Of a DNA stretch of 64,000 bases, positions 17,588-25,953 are shown piece after piece. The translations under genes and the position numbers were made by a program. The notes beneath the pieces were generated by a model. The model did not search any database and was not told the DNA's origin. It saw only the letters and a list, made by a program, of their open reading frames with translations. The DNA is from Hallerella sp963629575. GTDB taxonomy: Bacteria; Fibrobacterota; Fibrobacteria; Fibrobacterales; Fibrobacteraceae. The DNA is taken from positions 5,939-69,938 of the forward strand of contig CAVGIM010000006.1 of assembly GCA_963629575.1 (NCBI GenBank). Reading direction: 5' to 3'. Positions within the stretch are counted from its first letter, which is position 1, and each line of letters starts with the position of its first letter.

Positions 17588-19417
17588 ATGAACAAAAGGC
17601 GAAACAAATCCAACGAATCCCGCTTCAAGCGTATTTCGCGCGTCTATTTCAACCGGATGTTTCCAAAGCGCATGGACGCGTTCCTGGTTTCCCTTTCCGT
17701 TTTCGCCGGCGTCTTCATCGGCATTTGGCCGACTATCGGCATCGCCATCATCCTGACCGTCGCGGTGTGCGCCCTTTTCCGCCTCCCGAAGGTTCCCGGC
17801 GTGGTCGCTTCGTTCGTCGCGAATCCGCTGACGCAGTTCGGCTTTTTCTATCCGGCGGGCTACTTTGTCGGCAAGAAGATTCTCCAGCCGGAGCAGATTT
17901 CGTTCGACTTTCTCAAGGAAATCGAAGGCATATCCTTTCGAAACGTCGTCGATGTCGTGACGAAGCTGTGGAACGAGGCGGCGGGGCACCTGCTCGCGTT
18001 CCTTCTCGGGATAACGATCGTCGCCTTCGTCTTCGCTCTCGCGTTTGGAATCGCCGCCTATTTTATCGTTTCCTACCGCAAGCGCAAGCACATTCAGGTC
18101 AAGAACAAGTATATTCACGAGCTGATTTCGGAAGACGAAGTCGTCATGAAGGAAGCCAAGCAAAAAGGAAAGCACATGCATATTTTTCCGTTCAAAGCGC
18201 TCCGACCGGTGGATCCTCTCCAGGCAAAGGACATTTCGGCCCTCCCTTACGACGTAATGAATCGCGAGGAAGCGAAGGAAATGGCGAAGGGGCTCCCGTA
18301 TTCCTATCTGCGCATTACGCGCGCCGAGCTGGAGCTTCCCGATTCCCTCGATGCCTACGACCCGAAGGTCTATGCCCATGCCAAGGAGAATCTCGACAAG
18401 TTCATCGCGGACGGCGTCATCGCTTTCGACAAGAAGGATTGCCTTTACGTTTACCGCCAGACGATGAACGGGCGGGAACAGTACGGACTTGTCTGCACGG
18501 TTCCGGCCAAGGATTACTTCGACGGCATCATCAAGAAGCACGAGCTTACGCGCAAGGACAAGGAAGACGACCGTTTGCGCCACATCCTCGCGACGAATTC
18601 CAACACGGGGCCTGTTTTCCTCACTTACCGCGATAACGGACAGTTCGCCCTTCTCGGCGAAATCATCCGGAGAAAGCCTGTCTATGACTTCGTGACGGAA
18701 GGAGACGGCTTTGGGCATACGGTCTGGGTGATCGATGACGATGCCGAAATAGAAAGGATTTGTCGGGCCTTTGACGCGGTTCCCGTCAGCTACATCGCGG
18801 ATGGCCATCACCGGAGCGCAGCAGGCGCCCGGGCCGCGGGATATCGGGCTTCCCAGAATCCGGACAATACGGGTTCCGAAGAATATAACCGCTACCTGGC
18901 CATTCTTTTCCCCAGTACCCAGCTCAAGATCTTGGACTACAACCGCGTCCTCAAGGACTTGAACGGTTGCACGCCGGAAGAGTTCATGGAAAAGCTCGGC
19001 GAGGTCTGCTCGGTCAGCGAACTGTCCGCGGCCGCGCATCCGGAAAGGCAGAACGTGGTGAACATGTATCTGCAGGGAAAATGGTATTCCTGCGCGTTCA
19101 GGCCGGAATACTTGCGGAACCTGGGACCTGTCGATAGTCTCGACGTTGCGCTTCTCCAGAAGCTCGTCCTGAAGCCTCTCTTCGGGGTCGATGATCCTCG
19201 GACCGCGAAGAACATCGATTTCGTCGGCGGAATCCGCGGACTTTCCGAGCTGGAAAAGCGCGTCGATTCCGGAGAATGGGCTGTCGCCTTCGCCATGTAT
19301 CCGACGACTCTCGACCAGCTGATGGCCATTGCGGACGCGGGAGAAATCATGCCGCCGAAGAGTACCTGGTTCGAACCGAAACTTCGCGACGGTCTGCTTG
19401 TCCATACCCTGGACTAG
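17588..19417 (+). CDS. DUF2062-DUF1015 fusion protein
   Basis: 609 residues. The first ~165 match DUF2062: MFPKRMDAFLVSLSVFAGVF, a GIWPTIG motif, VASFVANPLTQ, and two or three membrane helices. After a basic linker (YRKRKHIQVKNKY), residues about 205-609 match DUF1015, including LPYDVMNREEA, the hallmark ADGHHRSAAG and NYDDF-like LAILFPSTQLKILDYNR. DUF1015 proteins resemble the ParB/sulfiredoxin group and are usually soluble; their reaction is not established. Fusing it to a membrane domain would tether it to the inner membrane. Upstream GGAGGT is a good ribosome-binding site. Confidence 0.82.
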   Translation: MNKRRNKSNESRFKRISRVYFNRMFPKRMDAFLVSLSVFAGVFIGIWPTIGIAIILTVAVCALFRLPKVPGVVASFVANPLTQFGFFYPAGYFVGKKILQPEQISFDFLKEIEGISFRNVVDVVTKLWNEAAGHLLAFLLGITIVAFVFALAFGIAAYFIVSYRKRKHIQVKNKYIHELISEDEVVMKEAKQKGKHMHIFPFKALRPVDPLQAKDISALPYDVMNREEAKEMAKGLPYSYLRITRAELELPDSLDAYDPKVYAHAKENLDKFIADGVIAFDKKDCLYVYRQTMNGREQYGLVCTVPAKDYFDGIIKKHELTRKDKEDDRLRHILATNSNTGPVFLTYRDNGQFALLGEIIRRKPVYDFVTEGDGFGHTVWVIDDDAEIERICRAFDAVPVSYIADGHHRSAAGARAAGYRASQNPDNTGSEEYNRYLAILFPSTQLKILDYNRVLKDLNGCTPEEFMEKLGEVCSVSELSAAAHPERQNVVNMYLQGKWYSCAFRPEYLRNLGPVDSLDVALLQKLVLKPLFGVDDPRTAKNIDFVGGIRGLSELEKRVDSGEWAVAFAMYPTTLDQLMAIADAGEIMPPKSTWFEPKLRDGLLVHTLD

Positions 19418-19424
19418 AAAAAAC

Positions 19425-20645
19425 GTGGCGTTCTCGAAGGGAAAGACGATTGGAGTGGCGTGTATCGCTCGATACATGCTGTTCCTCGTTTCCCTGTCTT
19501 TTGCGGGTAACGTTTCGACTGCGGGACTTTCGCACGGCGGAAGCGCTGTCCGCGATTTGCAGCTTCGGGAATTTGGAACCGTTTTTCGTCCGGGAGTCGA
19601 TGGCTATGTCGGGTTCAACCTGTATTACTTTCCGTTGCCGAGCCAGGCGCGCCTTTCGACGGATTTCGGAAAGCACGAAGGCTATGTGCTGCGGCAGAAC
19701 TTCGCCGGCTACTTTGCGGAGGAACTGGGAAAAAGCGGCTGGGACCTGGGGGCGCTCTGGTGGGTGGAACGCCATGGCTGGGACAGCGAAGACTTCTTGC
19801 TGTTTCCGCACTACAGCGAGTTTTCCCTGGTTCGCAGCGTGCAGACCGCGGGATTTTCGCTTGCAAGTCCTGGCCAAAACGTAGGCTTTGCCGGCGGTGT
19901 CCAATACACGAACCCCGAGCATGTGGGAAAAGTCTATGCGGCGGAATCCGACAGCCTCTTTGAATGGGCGATGGCCGTCGTGGGGCCCGTATCGGTGCAG
20001 ACGAGCTTTCGCCATTCGGAGTTTCGGCACCTGCGCCTTTCGCTGAATCTGGAATCCAAGGAAATTCTAGGCGGAAAGTCTTCGGGACCCTTGACTTACC
20101 TGCCGAATCTCGATTTGGCCTTTTACGAGGGGAAGTCCCACGTTCGGGATTCTGTTCGGGTTTTCTGGGAACAGAATCTCTTTAGGCAACGGCTCTATGC
20201 GGAACTCGCCATTCTCTTTCCCGACAGGGCGCTCCGCTCTTTCGCCTTGAAGTACTATCCGGACCCATCCAAGGTCGTTTCGGTCGATCTGACGTGCTTT
20301 CGCAAGGACAACGGCGACCTGATCTGGGGCGGCGGCCTCTCGCTACCCTTTGTTCGCGTCGCCTACAACCACGCAAGCGAAATCGAGAATGTCTTCGGGC
20401 TTCGGGGAACCTTCGTCTTGCAGTTCCATTTTGGAATCGAGAGAATCTTCGACAAGTTTATCGGATGGAACGGAGCGAAGTCTTCGCCGATGATAACGCG
20501 GAATGTCGAAACGGATGACGCCGAGAAGAAACAGCGTCGCGAAGAGCGCGAAAAGGAGTTCGAATCGTCCCGTTCGAAAAGCGGAACGAAATCCCCGTCG
20601 CGCGAAATTACGGCAAAGGGAATCGTCCGGGAGAATGCGAAATGA
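19425..20645 (+). CDS. predicted outer-membrane barrel protein, unknown function
   Basis: About 406 residues from GTG 19425; an ATG at 19476 is another possible start. The N-terminus gives a signal peptide (RYMLFLVSLSFAGNVSTA). The rest is rich in aromatic, alternating strands (VGFNLYYFPLPSQARLS, YAELAILFPDRAL, LRGTFVLQFHFGIERIF) typical of a barrel, followed by a highly charged tail (EKKQRREEREKEFESSRSK). I do not recognise a family. It overlaps the next lipoprotein gene by four bases, so the two probably act together at the envelope. Confidence 0.6.
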   Translation: MAFSKGKTIGVACIARYMLFLVSLSFAGNVSTAGLSHGGSAVRDLQLREFGTVFRPGVDGYVGFNLYYFPLPSQARLSTDFGKHEGYVLRQNFAGYFAEELGKSGWDLGALWWVERHGWDSEDFLLFPHYSEFSLVRSVQTAGFSLASPGQNVGFAGGVQYTNPEHVGKVYAAESDSLFEWAMAVVGPVSVQTSFRHSEFRHLRLSLNLESKEILGGKSSGPLTYLPNLDLAFYEGKSHVRDSVRVFWEQNLFRQRLYAELAILFPDRALRSFALKYYPDPSKVVSVDLTCFRKDNGDLIWGGGLSLPFVRVAYNHASEIENVFGLRGTFVLQFHFGIERIFDKFIGWNGAKSSPMITRNVETDDAEKKQRREEREKEFESSRSKSGTKSPSREITAKGIVRENAK

Positions 20646-20992
20646 AACGGCTGCTTCTAGGCTTTCTTCTCCTTCCGCTCGTCGCCTGCACGCATCTTGT
20701 CTGGGAATCGACGGAACGCTTGCAGATAAGGAATCTTTCGGACCGGACAATCCGGAACTTTTCCGTTGTCGGCGAAAGCGATACGCTCGTCTGGATTCCG
20801 GAAGAAGTCGCTCCCGGAGAGCTTTCCCTTGTCCATGAACGGGACTTTGTCGGGGCGTTCCGCATCGTTTTCGAAGAGAATGCGAACGGGCGCTGGTCTT
20901 TTGTCGAACTGGGGAAGATTCGCTTTGACGGCGGAAGCGAACTGGCGAAAATTTCCCGAAAAGACAGTCTCTGGATTTTACAGTTCGAATGA
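20642..20992 (+). CDS. small lipoprotein, unknown function
   Basis: 116 residues with signal MKRLLLGFLLLPLVAC; lipobox LVAC gives lipidation at Cys16. The mature part is a compact beta-rich domain (LQIRNLSDRTIRNFSVVG, RWSFVELGKIRFDGG). The start overlaps the preceding barrel gene in ATGA. No family recognised. Confidence 0.72.
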   Translation: MKRLLLGFLLLPLVACTHLVWESTERLQIRNLSDRTIRNFSVVGESDTLVWIPEEVAPGELSLVHERDFVGAFRIVFEENANGRWSFVELGKIRFDGGSELAKISRKDSLWILQFE

Positions 20993-21008
20993 AGCCGTTC
21001 ATTTAATT

Positions 21009-21016
21009 TATCTTTG
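21009..21016 (+). promoter_or_regulatory. exact TAnnTTTG -7 box directly before smc
   Basis: TATCTTTG ends only seven bases before the GTG start of smc. If it works as in Bacteroidota, transcription would begin within a few bases of the start codon and the mRNA would be nearly leaderless; no ribosome-binding site is visible in this gap. Confidence 0.5.
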
Positions 21017-21023
21017 AACCGTC

Positions 21024-24000
21024 GTGAAGATTACCAAGCTAAAGATATTCGGATTCAAGTCGTTTGCGCAGCGGACCGAGGTCACCTTTCCGGGGGGCGG
21101 TCTCACGGCTGTCGTCGGACCGAACGGAGCGGGCAAGTCGAACATCGTCGATGCCATTCGCTGGGTGCTGGGAGAACAGCGCGCTTCGGTGCTTCGCATG
21201 GACAAGATGCAGAGCGTCATCTTTTCGGGGACGGAAGAGCGGGCCGCGATGAGCATTGCCGAGGTTTCCCTGGTCATTGACAACAGCGACGGGAACCTTT
21301 CCTCCGAATATTCCGAAGTGATGATTACGCGCAGAGCGCACCGCGACGGTCTCACGGAATACCTGATAAACAACCAGGAATGCCGCCTCAAGGACATCCA
21401 GAACCTTTTCCTGGATTCGGGGCTAGGCTCGGGCAACTATTCCCAGATGAACGAGGCGATGATTCGCAACGTTCTCGCGGACAGTCCCGAATATCGCCGG
21501 ACCCTTTTCGAGGAAGCGGCCGGCGTGAGCAAGTACAAGAAGGACAGAAAGGAATCGCTCGCCCAGCTAGAACGCATCCGGGCGAACATGGAACGCGTCG
21601 AGGACAATCTCCGGCACGAACGCGCGGCGGTTCGCCAATACGAGAAGCAGGCGGAAAAGGCCGCCGAATGGAAGAAGCTCCGAAACAGGCTTCGCGAACT
21701 GGACCTTTCCGTAAGCCTCGACAAGTACGAAGATTGCCGAAAGAACCTGGGCGTATTGAACGATGCGAACATCCGGCTTTCGCACGAGCAGGAATCGGAC
21801 AAGACGCGCCTTGTGGAACTCCAGGCGAAAATCGCGGAACGCGAACTGGCGATTGCCGACGACAAGGAAAGCCTCGACGGGCTCAATCGGGAGGTCAACC
21901 GGAAAGAGCTCGAGCTCAAGGACCTGGACAACGATTTTACGAGAAATCGCGAATTGCAGGGTTCGGCGGAGATGGGCATCCAAAAGTATCGCTCGGAAAT
22001 TTCGAATGCGGAAAGCCGGATGTCGGACCTGAAGGCGGAGCGCGACCGGCTCGAAGAGGCTACCAGGATGCTCGGCTCTGCAGAGGCGATTTCCGAGCAG
22101 GAACAGGAGCTTTTCCGCGAAGAGGAAGCTCTCCAGGTCTTGCGCGACAGTGTCGATGAACTGCGCGAACAGTCCCAGTCCCTTTCGAATGCGCGGCTTT
22201 CGAGCCTAAAGAAGGCGAACGAGCTCCGATCCCGATGGCAGCGGCTCGACGGCGAAACCGAAATGCTCCGCTCGAGCATCGAAAAGTGGCAAGGGGAGCG
22301 AAGCGAGCTCTTGCGAAAAAAGGGCGAATCCGAAGAAAGCCTTTCCGCCATTGCGTCGGGTTTTGAAGAGGCGCAAAAGGAAGTCGAGCTTCTTTCGGAA
22401 CAGAAGAACGTACGGGACGAGGAAATCGAGAGCCTTTCGAGCGCTATGTCGCTCCAGGACGAAAAAATATCGAAGACGAGAAGCCGGGTTGCCGGTCTCG
22501 AATCGCGCATCGAAGTGTTGCGGAACATGGATTCCGATGCGGGCGCCGGCGCAAATTTTCTGGTGAACGGCAAGTCGGCCGAGGTTTACGGACTTCTGGG
22601 GTCGCTGATTCATGTGGAGCCCGAATATGCGTCGGCGGTCGAGTTTGCCCTGGGGAACGCCCTGGATGCGGTTGTCGCGAAGGATCCCGCTCTCGTGAGC
22701 GGTCTCCTGGACGCTTTGGATTCTTCCATGGCGGGACGCTCGTATCTGGCTTTTGACCTTGACGCGACATCTTCGGAAAGCTTCCCGGAGCGTCCGGGTG
22801 TCATCGGATGCGCTTCTCGATTCGTCAAGGCCGAAGGAATGGTCGAACGCCTTGTCGAAAGGCTCCTTTCCCGGGCGATTATCGTGGAAAGCTTTTCCGT
22901 GGCGCGGGAACTCGCCGTGGAATTTAGCGGACAGAACTATTGGTTCCTTGCGCTCGACGGACGCTACGTTTCGACAGAAGGCCTGGTCTTTGGCGGACGC
23001 GGAAAAAGCGAATCGCCCGGAGTTCTCGCCCGAAAGGCCGAAGCGGAAAAGTGTTCGATGGAGCTGGAATCGCTCAAGGTCGAGCTGGAAAGGTCTGCCG
23101 ACGAATGCGAGAGGCTCGGGGAACGCCTGGACGAGGCTCGCACCCTGCTTCTCGAAACGGAGGAATCCATTCGCGAATCGCAAGAAAGGATGCGCTCCGG
23201 GGCGGCCGCCGAAAAGATTCACCAAAGCGTTCTGTCCGACACGGAAAGGCGGCTCTCGAATGTCGAACAGGAACTGGGAAACGCGGAAGAACGGATTCGG
23301 AACGCGGAAGTTTCCCGTTCGGACGATGCGGAACTTGCGGCCGCCGAGGAAGAAACGCTTCGCCTGGAAAGCGAATATTCCAAGGTCATGGATTCCCTCT
23401 CCGAAAAGGAGCAGATTTTCAAGGACAAGGAAGATGACGTTCGCGAGCTTCGAAACAGGGTAGGCTCCGCGCAATCGACCTTGCAAGGCAACCTGTCGAA
23501 AATCCGCGCCATCGATGACCAGGTCAAGGTATTCCAGGATATTGTCGCAGGCCGCAACCGGGAAATTTCCTCTCTGGAAATCCAGAAGGAGGAGCTTCTC
23601 GTCAAGGAAAAGGGGCTTTCGGAAAGCATCCAGGAAAAGGATTCGGAACTGCGTCGGAAGGAAGCCGAACGCGACGCCGCCCAGGAACGCTATAACATTG
23701 TCGCAGGCGACATCAACGATTGGCGCTCGGAACAGAACGCCATCAATTCCAGGCTTCTGGAACGCTCGTCGGACATCAACGACGTGACGCTCCGGGTCAG
23801 CGCCTTGGGAACGAACATCGACCGGATGCGGGAGCGGATCTTTGCAGACTGGGAGATAAACATCGACCATGCGGAAGATGTCACGCGCATCGAATACGAG
23901 GAAAAGAGCGCGAAGAAGGAAATATCGGATCTGCGTAGCCAGATCAAGTCGCTCGGACCTGTCAATGTCGATATGATGGAGGATTTCGCCGCCCAGAAAG

Positions 24001-24575
24001 CGCGCCTTGCCGAAGTCGAAAAACAGTTCGACGATCTGGACAAGGCCAGGGCTTCCCTGGAACGGGCAATCGCGATTTGCGACGAAAGGGCGCGCAACCG
24101 GTTCCTTTCGACTTTCCGCAACATCCAGAAAAATTTCCAGGACGTTTTCGGCCGCGTCATGATAAACGGCGAAGCGAAGCTGATTCTCCAGGAAGGCGTC
24201 GATCCGCTCGAAGCGACCATCGAGGTCAACGCTCGCCCGACCGGCAAGAAAATGCGCGGCGTAACCGCCCTTTCGGGAGGCGAACGCGCACTGACTGCCG
24301 TTTCGCTTCTCTTTGCCATCTACATGGAAAAGCCTTCGCCCTATTGCGTCCTGGACGAAGTCGATGGACCGCTTGACGATGCGAACATCGGGCGATTCAT
24401 GGAACTTTTGCGCCACTTCTCGAACCAGACGCAGTTTATCCTGGTGACGCACAACAAGCGTACGATGGCCGCCGCGGACATGCTCTACGGCGTCACCCAG
24501 GAAATCAAGGGAATTTCCCGCATCGCTTCCGTGAAGCTTGACGATGCGGTTGCCCTGGAACTTCATCGGGTTTAA
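21024..24575 (+). CDS. smc: chromosome segregation ATPase SMC
   Basis: 1183 residues, normal for bacterial SMC. N-terminal head: KIFGFKSFAQRT, Walker A GPNGAGKSN and QRASVLRM. Long coiled coils flank a hinge (about residues 515-680, with VYGLLGSLIHVEPEYASAVE). C-terminal head: signature LSGGERALTAVSLLF and Walker B/D-loop YCVLDEVDGPLDDAN. It organises and segregates the chromosome with ScpA/ScpB, which are not in this window. The start is GTG 21024, directly giving the conserved N-terminus MKITKLKIFGFKSF. Confidence 0.97.
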   Translation: MKITKLKIFGFKSFAQRTEVTFPGGGLTAVVGPNGAGKSNIVDAIRWVLGEQRASVLRMDKMQSVIFSGTEERAAMSIAEVSLVIDNSDGNLSSEYSEVMITRRAHRDGLTEYLINNQECRLKDIQNLFLDSGLGSGNYSQMNEAMIRNVLADSPEYRRTLFEEAAGVSKYKKDRKESLAQLERIRANMERVEDNLRHERAAVRQYEKQAEKAAEWKKLRNRLRELDLSVSLDKYEDCRKNLGVLNDANIRLSHEQESDKTRLVELQAKIAERELAIADDKESLDGLNREVNRKELELKDLDNDFTRNRELQGSAEMGIQKYRSEISNAESRMSDLKAERDRLEEATRMLGSAEAISEQEQELFREEEALQVLRDSVDELREQSQSLSNARLSSLKKANELRSRWQRLDGETEMLRSSIEKWQGERSELLRKKGESEESLSAIASGFEEAQKEVELLSEQKNVRDEEIESLSSAMSLQDEKISKTRSRVAGLESRIEVLRNMDSDAGAGANFLVNGKSAEVYGLLGSLIHVEPEYASAVEFALGNALDAVVAKDPALVSGLLDALDSSMAGRSYLAFDLDATSSESFPERPGVIGCASRFVKAEGMVERLVERLLSRAIIVESFSVARELAVEFSGQNYWFLALDGRYVSTEGLVFGGRGKSESPGVLARKAEAEKCSMELESLKVELERSADECERLGERLDEARTLLLETEESIRESQERMRSGAAAEKIHQSVLSDTERRLSNVEQELGNAEERIRNAEVSRSDDAELAAAEEETLRLESEYSKVMDSLSEKEQIFKDKEDDVRELRNRVGSAQSTLQGNLSKIRAIDDQVKVFQDIVAGRNREISSLEIQKEELLVKEKGLSESIQEKDSELRRKEAERDAAQERYNIVAGDINDWRSEQNAINSRLLERSSDINDVTLRVSALGTNIDRMRERIFADWEINIDHAEDVTRIEYEEKSAKKEISDLRSQIKSLGPVNVDMMEDFAAQKARLAEVEKQFDDLDKARASLERAIAICDERARNRFLSTFRNIQKNFQDVFGRVMINGEAKLILQEGVDPLEATIEVNARPTGKKMRGVTALSGGERALTAVSLLFAIYMEKPSPYCVLDEVDGPLDDANIGRFMELLRHFSNQTQFILVTHNKRTMAAADMLYGVTQEIKGISRIASVKLDDAVALELHRV

Positions 24576-24612
24576 CGGTTTTAGGGGATTGTTCGGTCTC
24601 TGCGATTAGCGC

Positions 24613-24645
24613 ACAAAAAAAGACCCGGAATATCCGAGTCTTTTT
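24613..24645. terminator. bidirectional rho-independent terminator between smc and tRNA
   Basis: An 8-base stem (GACCCGGA with TCCGAGTC, one G-T pair) has A-runs on its left and T-runs on its right, so it reads as a terminator for smc on the plus strand and for the tRNA on the minus strand. Confidence 0.85.
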
Positions 24646-24647
24646 AG

Positions 24648-24720
<73 letters not shown>

Positions 24721-24795
24721 TCGAGGTGTGTGCCGCTTGGCACGACCCATATATAGTAAATGTCGGCATCGCTGTCAAGGGTTTTTGTCCATTGT

Positions 24796-25953
24796 CTAGA
24801 CATATTTTTGCAAAACGTGTCTGGAAGCGACAAAGTAATCGATTCCGCTCGCCAGGGTAATGAACGTGATGACGCCCATCGAAGCGGTGGGGAGCACTTC
24901 CCAAACGGCCTTGAATCCTTCGATTTGCTGGACGGGATCGAGTGCCCCGACGAGAATGACGACGATTCCGATACCCTGGATTGCCGTTTTCCACTTGCCG
25001 CTGCGACGCGCCGGCATGATGATGTTCTCGGCTGCCGCAAGGGTTCGGAGCGTTTCGACGCTCGCTTCGCGGAAGTAGATCAGCGCGACCATCCAGACGG
25101 GAGCGTATCCTGTCGCGATAAAGCAGAGGAAAATCGTCATGTTCGAAATCTTGTCGCTGAACGGGTCCAGGTATTTGCCGAGGGTGGAGACTTCGCCCCA
25201 TTTTCGAGCCAGATGGCCGTCCAGAAAATCGGTGAGCATGAATCCCAGGACCATCACCAGGGCGAGAATCTTGAAGACGATGTGGTTGTTCGTGTAGTTC
25301 AAGTCGTTGTCGTAGAAGAAAACCCAGAGAAAGAAAGGCGTCAGCACGATTCGCGTCATCGTCAGCTGGCTTGCGATGGAAAGAGGCTTTCGGTGGGCGG
25401 GATCGCGGTAGTACCAGTAGAGGTAGGAGGCGGACGCTGCGCCCATCACGAGAAGGCTCGCGACCATGAAAATCTGCTGGAAGCGTTCAAGCCCGAGGAT
25501 ATAGACGAGCATTGTCGCGTTGATGGCCACCGTGGAAATCTTGGACCAGACGTGTCGCCCCGGAAGGGACTTTCCCTCCCGCAAAATGGAAAGGGAGAGA
25601 AGCGAATGGGCGATGACACGGGCGAGCAGAAATCCGCAGCCCACGGAGAGGAGAATTTCGAAGTCGTCGTCCTTGATGTAGTTTCGGACGAGGATGCTCG
25701 ACATCACCGTTACCGAGAGGATTCCCTCGATGACATTCAGCCACAGCTGGTAGTAAGGCGCTTCCGTTTCCTGGACGCGGAGCTGCCAGGTGTTCAGCCA
25801 GGTTAGGATAAGAACGATGAGCGTGAGCATTGCCGCGGAATAGCTGTGTTCCGTCCAGATGCAGGCTATCAGCGGGACAAAGAGCGCGGCGCGAACGATT
25901 CGCCAGACGCGGCCTCTCAGCCGCAGGTTCAGAAGCTTTTCACTTAGAGGCAT
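24796..25953 (-). CDS. CDP-alcohol phosphatidyltransferase, PgsA-like, with extra N-terminal membrane half
   Basis: 385 residues; typical PgsA is about 180-190. The C-terminal half holds the complete family motif DGHLAR-x8-G-x3-D-x3-D (DFLDGHLARKWGEVSTLGKY then LDPFSD), which binds CDP-diacylglycerol, and ends like PgsA (GKWKTAIQGIGIVV). It probably makes phosphatidylglycerol phosphate or a related phospholipid. The N-terminal ~190 residues are membrane-spanning, with a VWSKISTVAINATMLVYI stretch that echoes the C-terminal GKWKT block but without the DG/AR motif. ATG 25953 overlaps the recN end by 14 bases. Confidence 0.8.
   Translation of the reverse strand: MPLSEKLLNLRLRGRVWRIVRAALFVPLIACIWTEHSYSAAMLTLIVLILTWLNTWQLRVQETEAPYYQLWLNVIEGILSVTVMSSILVRNYIKDDDFEILLSVGCGFLLARVIAHSLLSLSILREGKSLPGRHVWSKISTVAINATMLVYILGLERFQQIFMVASLLVMGAASASYLYWYYRDPAHRKPLSIASQLTMTRIVLTPFFLWVFFYDNDLNYTNNHIVFKILALVMVLGFMLTDFLDGHLARKWGEVSTLGKYLDPFSDKISNMTIFLCFIATGYAPVWMVALIYFREASVETLRTLAAAENIIMPARRSGKWKTAIQGIGIVVILVGALDPVQQIEGFKAVWEVLPTASMGVITFITLASGIDYFVASRHVLQKYV

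Noticed and set aside
22206..24566. 786-codon antisense ORF opposite smc.
   Set aside because: A shadow of the strongly conserved smc frame, with no domain signature.
24613..24645. Small RNA gene between smc and tRNA.
   Set aside because: The hairpin with A and T tracts on each side is fully explained as a shared terminator.
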